Origin: Strongylocentrotus purpuratus
Lineage: Eukaryota; Echinodermata; Echinoidea; Camarodonta; Strongylocentrotidae
Direction: 5' to 3'
NCBI RefSeq assembly: GCF_000002235.5
Contig: NW_022145601.1
Span: forward strand, 27,327,228 to 27,391,227
DNA length: 64,000 nucleotides
Positions 53,870 to 64,000 of the stretch are shown here, piece by piece (the first letter of the stretch is position 1; every line of letters starts with the position of its first letter). The notes below the pieces were generated by a model. That model searched no databases. It was not told the origin of the DNA and worked only from the letters and a program-made list of their open reading frames with translations. The position numbers and the translations under genes are program-made.

Positions 53870-54865
53870 CGCTATTCATAAGGACCGCTATAAAGGTCCG
53901 CCATTCATAAGGACTGCTATTCATAAGGTCCGTTTTTCATAATTGGAGAAAAGGGTCATTATTCATAAGGGTCATTATTCGTAAGGACCGCTATTCATAA
54001 TCAAAGAAGAGGGTCGGTATTCATAATATTAGAAGAGGGTCGCTATTCATAATACAAAATCGGGGTAGTTATTCATAAGGGTCCCTATTCATAATATTAC
54101 ACAAGGGTCGGTATTCATAACACAGAAAGAGGGTCGATCACTATTCATAATACGACGAGAGGGTCGCTATTCATAATACGAAATGAGGGTCGCTATTTAT
54201 AATGCAAAATGAGGGTCGCTTTTCATAAGGGTCATTATTCATAAGGGTCATTATTCATAATTAATGAAGAGGGTCGCTATTCATAATAGGAGAAGAGGGT
54301 TGCTATTCATAATAGGAGTAGAGGGTCGCTATTCAAAATAGAAGAAGAGGGTCGCTATTCATAATATAGAGTGGGGGTCGCTATTCATAATAGTAGAAGA
54401 GAGTCCCTATTCATAATAGGAGTAGAGGGTCGCTATTCATAATATGAAATGAGGGTCGCTATTCATAAAAAAAAAATGAGGGTCGCTATTCATAATAGGA
54501 CTAGAGGGTTGCTATTCATAATACGAAATGAGGGTCGCTATTCATAATAAGAAATGAGGATCGCTATTCATAATAGGAGTAAAGGGTCGCTATTCATAAT
54601 AGAAGTAGAGGGTCGCTATTCATAATAAGAAATGAGGGTCGCTATTCATAATATGAGTAGAGGGTTGCTATACATAATACGAAATGAGGGTCGCCATTCT
54701 TAAGGAATGAGGGTCGCTATTCATAATACGAAATATGAGGGTCGCTATTCATAATACGAAATGAAGGTCGATATTCTTAATACGAAATGAGGGTCGCTAT
54801 TCATAATAGAAGTAGAGGGTCGCTCTTCGTAAAAAGAAATGAGGTTCGCTATTCATAATAATAAC
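53870..54865 (+). repeat. 26-bp minisatellite, left arm (about 37 copies)
   Basis: The unit is GAGGGTCGCTATTCATAATA followed by CGAAAT, with variants AGAAGA, GGAGTA and AAGAAATG. It starts with shorter 'ATTCATAAGGACCGCT' units. Confidence 0.92.
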
Positions 54866-55854
54866 AAAGGGAAACATCCCCACAGCTATGGCGTCCAGTA
54901 CAGGCACGTAGCCAGAGTTTGATGATTGGGGGCACATAATCGATCGAGGTCACAAAAGGGGTCTAAACATGTTCAACCGATCTTGGGGGGGGGGGGGGGG
55001 CGACATATAGCCCTGAATAGTTGTCTCTTTTTAAAGTAGTTATATTTTATCTGTTATCTTTGATTATTATATAGAGCCAACCCCGCTCATGTGGTGACGT
55101 AAAAAAAAAAAAAGAGGAGTAAAACATAACACACGTACATGTAATCCTATCGTAAATTGTCCTCCTTGTTGGAAATCTTGCCCCACCACCATGCCCCCGA
55201 CTGATCTTATCCAGGCTACGCCACTGAGACATTAAGTAAGCCAAGCAGGCCCATTATCCATTTTAGTTTGCTATATAAGAAACTAGTAATTGTTTTTACG
55301 ACAATAATGTTTGTGTAGAAAGTAATTTTCATTAGGACTTATGGACCTACAAATTATTTAGCGGGATTGGACCTGACCATAAGCCTAGTATCTACCGAGC
55401 CCCCCCCCCCCCATTAATACGCCCAGGCGCGGATCCAGAATTTTCCAATAGGGGGGGGGGGGGAGGGGGTGGAAATTTGAAAAATGCGCAGACCGTTTTT
55501 TCAACTCAACATACCAATACTGACAAGGTCATATTAGAAGCACGGTACCGTATACCTACAAGCAGGCACAATTTTGGAAAGGGGGGCAGGCTCACGTCAC
55601 GTCTCTTGTTCGATATCAACATTCCCCGTTTTTTAAGTTATACATTTTTTTTGACATTTCATCGGGGGGGGGGGGGCTGAAGCCTCTTGCCCGAAAAAGT
55701 AATTTTTTAGTTCGCAATTCGGTTAGTGAGCGAAACGAGCAAGCAAAAATTTGAGCATAATATGTATTTTGTGAAAGTGTTATTTATCACCAAGATAAAC
55801 GAGAAAAGATATCAAAAATTCATATTCCGGCAGCTCGCTGTTCCTCCCCTCACC

Positions 55855-56185
55855 CATTAAGCGCGAAAGCTTTGAACTTTCTTTAATTATTAGAAAAATT
55901 AGACGATTTATTGTACCATTCTCGTATCTTAATCCTAGTCTGAATTCAGTTCCCCCCCCCCCCCTCCTGCGCAAAGCGCGTAAGCTTTGACCTTTCATAA
56001 TTTAATGAAATTATTAGATAAAGAAGACGATTCGTTGTTCCATTTTCGACCCTTTTTCCTTGTCTGATTTGAGTTCCCCCACCCCCTCCCGCGCGAAGCG
56101 CGGAAGCCTTGACCTTTCATAGTTTAATGAAATTATTAGAGAAAGAAGACGATTCGTTGTTCCATTTTCGACTCTGGCTACGCGC
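55855..56185. repeat. ~123-bp tandem repeat, three copies
   Basis: Each unit has GCGCGAAGCGCGGAAGC-like palindromic DNA, 'TTGACCTTTCATAATTTAAT', 'GACGATTCGTTGTTCCATTT' and a C-run. It lies in the centre of the foldback element. Confidence 0.8.
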
Positions 56186-56904
56186 CTGCTTTAAAGGGAA
56201 AATGAAACAATTATGATTGTGATAGCACACAATAATGTTAGTAGAAATGAAAAAGAACAAAAATTATTGCAACAACCATGGATAGATCACGGCCGGATGC
56301 GTGGGTCGAGTGTCATATCATAGTTTTGTGTTATTGGGCGAGGGGGCGTAGCTACCAAGCGAGATTTTACAATGTTGAATGCTGACATTGTGCACTCTAG
56401 GAAATCCCTAAGCCCAATATGTACGTTCTTTCCGGTATATATCTTTCTAGCTATATTTCTAAATTTCCTGGGGGACGTGTCCCCCTATCGGGCCCAGGAT
56501 TGCCGCCCTGTCCATGATTACTACCAACATGAGCTCAAATACAAGCTCAAGCGAGTTTATATGAGCTGAAGCCAAATGAAGGGCAAAATAAGAGTTGTGA
56601 AGCGCAGGGGCTGTTTTAACGTTTAACTTTGATTCTGTGGCTCGAAAGTTACTGTCACTAAGCGCCATTTCCTTGTCTTTCCACCTTTCTCACCCGACCC
56701 CCCCCCCCCCCCCCCCACTCAGTGTTATCTAGGGTACGCGTACGCATTTCTCTCTCTTTGAAAGCGCCCCTCTATCTCCGGTGTGTAAAGTCGATCAGTA
56801 CGGGCCGGATTTTTGTGTATTACGGGCCAGACTTTGTTACGTGAAAAGTACTCCTTTACCGAAGATTTTGGGAACACGAGTTCCGTCCTTCCGACCTAGG
56901 AGTG

Positions 56905-57560
56905 GGAGGGAGGGGGGGGGGGGGGGGGGCTCTCCTTCTCCCCTCTCTCTGTGTTTCTTTTCTCTTTTCTTTTCTTTTCTCTTCTGCTTTCTTTTGTCTT
57001 TTCCTTTTTATTCCTCTTTTTTTTCCCTCTTTTTTTCCTTCCATTTTTTTTGCGCCGCCAATAGGGGGGGGGGGGGGGGGGGGCGCGGCCGTTTCGCCCC
57101 CCCCCCCTGAATCCGCCACCAAGTATGCATGTGGTGTCCAGTGGCGTATCTGGCGCTTGTTCTCGTTTGGGGGGGGGCGAGAGGGGCGCAAAAACGTATC
57201 TTTTCCCCCTTGTTTTTTTTTCTTCCTCTTTATTTTCTTTCCCTTTCTCTTTTTTGCTGAGGGGAGGGGGGAGGCAAGGGCCTTTCGATCCAAACCTTTT
57301 TGGCGGGAAAATCGCAACTGACATCCCCTTTCTTTAGTTTTCTTCTTCCTCTTTTTTCTTTCCCCTTTTCTCCTCTTTTTATGGGGGAGGGGGTGGAGGC
57401 AAGGCCCCCCCCCGATTTCCTTCTTTCCCCCCCCCATTTCTTTTCTTCTTCCTCTTTTTTCTTTCCTTTCTCTCCTCTTTACCTTTCCCTTCTTTTCCTT
57501 CTCTCTCTTTCTCTCTCCTTTTTTTTTGGGGGGGGGGGGGCATTTGCCACCTCGCCCCCC
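56905..57560. repeat. Alternating poly-G and polypyrimidine modules
   Basis: G-runs at about 56910, 57064, 57167 and 57528 and C-runs at 57098, 57407 and 57427 alternate with CTTTTCTTTTC-type tracts of 100-150 bases. 'CAGTGGCGTATCTGGCGC' and 'GGATCCGCGCCTGG' edges suggest nested copies of one repeat. The long open frames here are low-complexity artefacts. Confidence 0.8.
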
Positions 57561-57639
57561 GGATCCGCGCCTGGATGTACGGACGGTAAACGGTACGAAA
57601 ATGACCGGTATAGGCAGGGGCGTCACTAAAGGGGGAGGG

Positions 57640-57955
57640 TGTCGGGTGCGACACCCCCCCCCCCACACACACACACACCTTTTTGAAAAAGTGTGTTAAT
57701 GTAAATATAAAGAAAAAAAGAAAGGTGACCTGCCGGTTTCACAAATGAGGTATCAAAATATGCTCATCTGTCCGTAATTAAATGCCTAAACCCCCGAGCT
57801 TCCGGGGGGCATGCAGACCCCACCAAAGGCCCTCAGGCGGGCCCCTGGAAGCTCATCTGACCTTATTTTAATGCTTAAAACACCATAGCTTCCTTGACCC
57901 TCACCGGGGCTTTGCCCCTGGACCCCACGCCAATTTAAACAATTTGCCCAACTTT
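57640..57955. repeat. ~95-bp repeat cassette, second locus
   Basis: 'CTTTTTGAAAAAGTGTGTTA', 'CATCTGTCCGTAATTAAATG' and 'CCCGAGCTTCCGGGGGG' match the cassette at 13440-14085. Here there are about three units. Confidence 0.75.
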
Positions 57956-58489
57956 TTCACAGTGTATAGGCTAATGGTCTGGTCAAACTCCGTTTATTTT
58001 CGATGCTAGGAAACTTTCAGGTTATCAAGTTTTTGGATAAATCAAGTTAGGTTAATTAATATTATTATTAGTATCCTGAGGCATGATAGTTCATGGAAAA
58101 CTGAAATCTTGAAACTCTTCATTGGCTTCATTGAAATTGAAGAGCTTCTGTGTGCCTGGATCTGACTAAGGCTATATAATTTGTAGTTCCATAAGTCCTA
58201 CTAAAAGTTACTTTCTACAAAAATATTATTTTCGTATAAACAATTACTAGTTTCTTAAAATAGCAAACTAAGTCCTTAAATGGCTATGATGATGGACATG
58301 CTTGTTCTACTTAATGTGTCAGTGGCGTATCCACGATAAGCTCTGTCGGGAGGGGGGGGGGCAGATTGGTGGGGCGAGATTTCCCATGAGTGGGACAAAT
58401 GACGATAGGACTACGCTGTAGCCATGGGGTGTCCTCTATCGCTTTCTCGTTTACATTTAGTTTATTGCTTATGTCATTTCGACTTTTTC

Positions 58490-58765
58490 AGTATTATGAC
58501 TTTTTCGGTATTATGAATAGCGACCCTCTCGTCGCATTATGAATAGCGACCCTCTTCTCGTGTTAAGAATAGCGACCCTTATGAGTAACGAACCTCATTT
58601 CGTATTATGAATAGCGACCCTCATCTCACATTATGAATAGCGGTCCTTATGATTAGCGAACCTTATTTCTTTATGAATAGTGACCCTCTTTTACCATTAT
58701 GAATAGCAGACCTGCAGGTATGGGAAGTTGCACATTATGAATAGCGGTCCTTATGAACAGCGAAT
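58490..58765 (-). repeat. 26-bp minisatellite, right arm (about 10 copies)
   Basis: Inverse orientation of the left array: TATTATGAATAGCGACCCTC and variants. Confidence 0.92.
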
Positions 58766-59389
58766 GGACCCCATTATACCAATGTCAGAAAATGGTGTAT
58801 GTTCACTTTGAGGTTTCCCTTTGTAGGTGCCCCTTTCCCCAGAAGTGCCCTTTTTTGTGGGTGCCCCCCCCTCACTTAGGAAGCGCTACGCCGCCCCTGA
58901 CTACAATTAAAACTCATAACCACTCATGCGTGACCTAGGACCTAGGTGCATCAATTTGAAAATACACATTGAATTTATGTTCATACATGATTGGGTTGAA
59001 CAATCATTCAAGTTTATTAAATTCACATCATACATTGATCATCAGACTAAGTTTACAATATCTATCTTTATCCTCTACAAGAATACAAGCTGAAGCTGTA
59101 AATGTGTATGGTACAAGTATAAAATGTTTACAAAAGATAATACAATATGATTACAAAATAAGGTGATCTGTGATGTGCATCACAATATTGTTCATTCCTT
59201 TTCCTACTCCAGGTACCAATTACCATGACCTGGGTTGAGTGTGGAGAATGTTGATTGCTGTCTTCCCAAAGGACATTAGTTCTGCGACAGGGAACCATCT
59301 ACCTTAAGATTCACAGTTTACAGATTCATCCAGTCGACCCCAACACCCCTAATTTCAATATGTGTCAAGTGAAAGTTGATTGAAATGTT

Positions 59390-59778
59390 TTTGAGAGTTG
59401 CTGTGGTCCAGTGGATAAACATCTAGACTGTGAACCACAAAGTATGGGGTTCGCGTCCCTGTTGCAGCACTAATAATGTCCTTTGACAAGACATTAATCT
59501 ACATTTGCCCCACTCTACCCAGGTAAGGTAGCCTGGCCGAAATTAATTCTTGAGCTCTTATTGTCACCACATACAGATTTCTTTATAGAACAATGGGTGA
59601 TTGAAAAATTATAGTCTGTTCATGTCTTATTTAGTCTGTCACATACATGTGATATTGGCAGCTGTGCTTACGCCAGGGTGCTAGAGTGATCCGGAGTGGC
59701 AATGTGGCAGACCTGCGCGCTATACAATATCTATTATCATTACCATTATTATTATTATTATTATTATTATTGTTATTA

Positions 59779-59815
<37 letters not shown>
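59390..59815 (+). repeat. tRNA-derived SINE with (ATT)n tail
   Basis: The 73-nt head (59397-59469) has an A-box-like TGGTCCAGTGG and a B-box GGTTCGCGTCC and ends GTTGCAGCA. A long body leads to 'CTGCGCGCTATACAATATC' and a long (ATT)n run at 59735-59815. Confidence 0.8.
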
Positions 59816-62029
59816 TTTTGTTTAAATAATTGTTATTATTATCATTAATAGTGGAGTCTTGTATAGCAATTTTGCCACTCCAGAAACTCCATTATTATTA
59901 CCCTGGCTTTCGCACAGCTGTCATTAGTATACATTATTGCTATTGCCATTATTGTTAACTTAAGTGTCATGATTTGATAACAACTTTCTTTAATAGTACC
60001 AAAATACATAAACTTCTATCCTATAAATTCTGAAAGATTGTAGTATAACATATTCACTTTTCTCATAAAAAATATTTTATATTTCAGCTCTGTAAATAAT
60101 TTTTTAAAATAAAATACATGTAGTTTAAGACATGATACATTTAGACGTTCATCTCACTAATGCTTGGTTGCAGCATTCCTAAACAAGGAATATGTCAAGC
60201 CTTTACATATTTAGTACAGTCATATAGTGAAAAAAAAGGCATTAAACTCCCACTAATTGCTACATAAAAAATGAATTGTTATAGTATCATAAATATGCAC
60301 TGAATAACATTTACAAAGTTCTAAGGAATCCAAGGGGTGGAAAGTGTTGTCAAATACTTACAGGAATATAAAACTCAACAAACATTAGCTGATAATCCTA
60401 TTCAACATTTTCAGCCAGTTAAACAAAACCTTAAAATTACTTGCATTTCATTATTCAGCAAGGACAACAGTATTTCCAAAATGTGCAATAGGGTCACCAT
60501 TTTGATTAATATAGTGATGTCAGAGGAGTATTTACTTGTGAGGTACCAACTGACCTGTATTTTAGCTACAATTTAGGACACATGCCTGTCAAATGCAGGT
60601 TTCGATAGACCATAATAATAATAATTAGAGTGCTTATATAGCGCCTAACACTTACTTTGTCAGAAGTCTCTAAGCGCTCTACAATAATGCAGCATAATGA
60701 TAATGCATTCAGATAAATGGATATTTTTTCACCATATATGGTGACAAGATTCAGCTGTTTGGAGCTATTGAGCAGTTTCTTTTGTTAAGCAATATTTGGC
60801 ATACATAGGTTGTTACTCGGTAAGACAAAGCTCCATAGCCAATCATTACCATAAGTATCACCATATCTATCCTAAGCAGTTCAATGGGTATGATAATTGA
60901 TTGGAGAATAGCTAGAAAGGAAACTGCAAACTTTATTTTTCTTTTCTAACTAAACCAAAAGGAGTAATTTCAAGCTACATGTAGTTATAACTAACCGACA
61001 ATTTCAAATAAGACTATCAGCTAATGTTTGTTAAGTTTCATTTTCCTTTAAAATCTGTGATAATTATTTTCCATATTTCATAAGCTTTAACAGAGCCAAC
61101 TATACATATAGATTGGTCAACTCTGCATCAGTTGGACACACTCTGATGCACATTCTTTATTGTATGCTTGCCTCACAAAGCAGTATTTGCCATGGTCCAA
61201 CTTACACAATCTTTGTTTATAAAGCTATGAGCAATAACTTACATGGACACCCTCTTATGAATGCAAATAAATAAAGTTTTAAATACAGTAGCGATGTAGC
61301 ATGTACTAGGTGGTAAAATAAATAAGGTTTATAATTATAGAAGAAAGAGAGATACAGATTGAGTTAGTGAGAGGGAGAGAGAGAGAGAGAGAAAGAGAAT
61401 AAAATAAGAGGCAAGTGGGGCAAACTTAGTAGAGTAAAAATGTAGTACAAGGATTCTCCAGCAAAAGAGAACAAAATCAAAATATGATGTACATAAATAT
61501 AATAGTCCATCTGGAATGCTCCCCAAGGAGAGGAGAATGTGCATACATTGTGTGAGGATCTGTTAAATATGTTGACTAGGGTAATAATATATCTGTAAAG
61601 AGCTAAAAGACATCTTCAATGTATATATCAAGCCAGAATACTATTATCATTATATTATGCATCGACACATGATTGGAAAACAAAAAAGCAACATATTATA
61701 AACATATAAACCATACATTTACCATATAATCCTTGCATGATATATAATTTTGCATTATTATACTATATTATAATTGCATAATTATACTATATAAATTGCA
61801 TAATTATATTACTTCAAAATTGTCATTCACCTAATTCCCAATAGCACACTTTAATATTGTCTTGTTACTGCTATTGGCACAACAGTTCTTAAAAACTGGA
61901 TATATCATGAATATGAATAATTAGATTGTCAATCAAACCAGCCAAAATAGTATGCATGCACTATATATTCCCATTGCATACAAAAAAGATAAATGCGACT
62001 GGTTCCTGCCTCTGGTGATGTGTATGTTC
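59816..62029. other. AT-rich intergenic sequence
   Basis: No gene is supported. A SINE-tail fragment lies at 60615-60690 ('TTATATAGCGCCTAACACTT', 'TAAGCGCTCTACAATAATG') and a short (GA)n run at 61375-61395. Confidence 0.45.
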
Positions 62030-62400
62030 ATTGATGATTGATTTTATGACCTTTAACATCTGACCTCATGAACACAAACTCATTCAATCTTTTCATGCTC
62101 ATTCATATTTTGACCAAATTTGGTTTGCATTTGTTTCACGCTTTTCAAGTTATTGTGGTAAAAGGCTATTTTCTGGTAGTTGTTGACAATTTGATGATCA
62201 TGTGACCTTTGACCTCTTACATTAAAAATCTAATCGGTTAGTCTTTCTATGCTCATACATACATGTTCTTGATCACAGTCTGATTAAAATCTGCTGATCA
62301 TAAAAGTATCGCAGTAGCGAAAAGAGGAATGAATTTACGGACGAGTGACAAGAAAACAGAAAACACAAGGCCTCCAGCACCACCTTGGGCAGAGGACAAA
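62030..62400 (-). repeat. Relative of the DR1-bearing repeat, inverse orientation
   Basis: Contains a perfect TGACCTTTGACCT (62203-62215), the complement of AGGTCAAAGGTCA, a diverged unit before it (TGACCTTTAACATCTGACCT), and the end 'AAGGCCTCCAGCACCACCTT', like the GCCTCCG edge at 1027. Confidence 0.7.
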
Positions 62401-64000
62401 AAACAAAAAACAAACAAACCTAAAACAATAACGATAAATTAAATCACAGCAAATACTATACTATACATATACTTTTTTTCCATTGTTAGACATAAAAAAA
62501 CCTTTCAGGTACAAGTACATTAAGCAGCATTATGTACATTAGCAGGTAATATGTGGTCTATTATTTCAGCCTTGATGATGAACATACATGAGAGGGCAAC
62601 CAAAGTTCATGCACATTAAACAAAATAAGAATATGATATTCTATCCATGATTTCTTGTTTTTCACATAAATTCAATAAGATATATTACTACCAAATAGAC
62701 AGCAAAATATTTACACTAAAAATGGGCGCAACTAGAAAAATTTATTGTCCAACTACAATCCAGCGATATCACAATCTCAAAATTCCCTGTCGAACCGGAA
62801 TGAGCTACAAGTAAAGAATAAGTTATGCATGAGAGTTTACAAGTGATTTATGATAAAAAGCAATTCGTCAAAGGTAAGGTAATTGCATAAATGTAAGGCA
62901 AAATTTCTTTCTATTTACAGTTTTGATTACATCGTCTCTTAAAATACAGATTTCCAAACCCTTGTTGGCAAGTTCATAATTTTGCAGAACGGACACAAAA
63001 GACTGAATCATTTGCCGATCTCTTGACTTTTTTAAATCATAATTTCGCAACCGATAACATAGGAAATTTTGTTAGTAGTTAATTTTATGTTTCTGTTTCC
63101 ATTGGTGGTATCAGATTTTTCAAAATCTTACCGATATTTACTAGAATGGAACTGTGTGGGAATCAAGGTCATGAGCGAACTATGGTCACACCACCATAAA
63201 ATAAGGATTAACAAGGTATGTTCCAATACCGTTTGGAATTTTAACTATGTAAAAAAAAAGGTGACATGATAGGGTTAGGATTAATCGACCTTCAAAGAGT
63301 TTGACCAGCAAACCATTAATGCATTCTCAAATATTTCTGTAAGATACCACCAATGCATTCTCCAATATGTGTCCAGAGAGATTCAGCTGTTTTCTGAGTG
63401 TAAGACAGCGACAAATTATTCTTGTGCACATGATTTGTAATATTCACACTTGTTACTTTAACCCTAGCAGGGCCAACAGCTTCACAAATATAGACATGTA
63501 AATGTATCACCAGTTATTAAAAGTGTTGTCAGACAATACTCCAATCAAAACGCTTCTTTCATTGATCATCTACATATAAACCAAGTGCTCTGACAAAGAA
63601 TTTCATATACATATCATGAACCAATTTTAGATTTCAAGACAAAAAAGCACACTATTGGATACATTTCATTTTGATCCGTGTAAACCATCTTTGGCACTGA
63701 ACGGGTTAAGAGCTCATAACTATATTTTTTCTATTACAGTTGGGTTAGGGTCAACATAGGGGGCAAAATAGCAGTTTCCAGCACTGCCCGACATCAATTA
63801 ATCTATGATTGTTCAGATGCAACATACAGGTATATCATTGTTTCTAGTCCAATTTGAAGTACATTTTCTTGTTCCTTTGAAATACATGTACTGTTATAGT
63901 TCTTGGCAAGTCTGTCTATGCTGTGACTGGCCACTCAACTGCTCATTATTGGCCTCTTACTGCTGTCAATCATTATAATAGTCTCATTTCCCATTTGGTG
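62401..64000. other. Right edge, AT-rich, no gene supported
   Basis: Short open frames (62868-63050, 63069-63269, 63316-63510) lack conserved motifs or convincing splice context. Confidence 0.4.

Larger units (their letters stand above)
53852..58780. mobile_element. Foldback-like element with long inverted arms
   Basis: The ends GGTATACCGGGTC (53852) and GACCCCATTATACC (58780) are inverted. The left arm runs to about 55375 and the right arm from about 58178. Matching blocks occur in inverse order: the 26-bp minisatellite, 'CTTGCCCCACC', 'TACGCCACTGAGACATTAAG', 'TTTAGTTTGCTAT', 'AAGAAACTAGTAATTGTTT', 'AGGACTTATGGACCTACAAA'. The arms differ in length mainly by minisatellite copy number. The centre (55.4-58.2 kb) is repeats and low complexity with no transposase. 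Confidence 0.8.

Noticed and set aside
53870-54865. Regular repeats that could be mistaken for a CRISPR array
   Set aside because: The 26-bp units are contiguous with no unique spacers, the host is an animal, and there are no cas genes. It is a minisatellite.
56856-57674. 272-residue Lys/Arg-rich open frame and its partners on both strands
   Set aside because: Pure low-complexity polypurine/polypyrimidine and G-runs with open frames on both strands.

Overview
The window looks like animal nuclear DNA from a marine invertebrate, most likely an echinoderm such as a sea urchin. The reasons are GT-AG introns, an AT-rich background, Pao/BEL, DIRS and LINE retroelements, tRNA-derived SINEs with (ATT)n tails, many short inverted-repeat elements, and very many poly-G/poly-C runs. 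I see no operons, CRISPR arrays or bacterial signals. The species call is an inference.

Two host genes can be supported. At the left edge (104..7678, + strand) lie the last seven exons of a spliced gene I cannot name with confidence. Its N-terminal part resembles a ParB/Srx-type segment. Its last exons resemble, in order, motif IV and motif I of a beta-class (N6/N4) DNA methyltransferase, both in altered form. This is the most unusual host gene here. The second gene is complete in its coding part (28537..49513, - strand): ten exons join in frame to a 566-residue class I [4Fe-4S] fumarate hydratase with all three cluster cysteines and a mitochondrial-type N-terminus. Most animal TCA-cycle fumarase is the unrelated class II enzyme, so this Fe-S form is notable.

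The rest is mobile and repetitive DNA. 1.0-2.2 kb: a repeat with several perfect DR1 (AGGTCAnAGGTCA) sites; a relative lies at 62.0-62.4 kb in the other orientation. 9.6-10.0 kb: a 35-bp tandem repeat. 10.5-11.5 kb: an inverted-repeat element centred on a 41-bp near-perfect palindrome. 13.4-14.1 kb: a ~95-bp tandem repeat cassette, seen again at 57.6 kb. 15.5-25.8 kb: a Pao/BEL LTR retrotransposon that looks whole and very young. 25.8-26.0 kb: a long hairpin.

The fumarase introns hold most of the other insertions: a G-rich VNTR beside the last exon, two short inverted-repeat elements, an antisense 5'-truncated LINE, a large (AAT)n tract, a DIRS-type tyrosine-recombinase retrotransposon with its internal complementary region, a tRNA-SINE tandem array split by a second LINE, and a small intronic repeat derived from an exon/donor edge. 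53.85-58.78 kb is a foldback-like element whose long inverted arms carry a 26-bp minisatellite. The right end (58.8-64 kb) holds a SINE and AT-rich sequence with no gene I can support.
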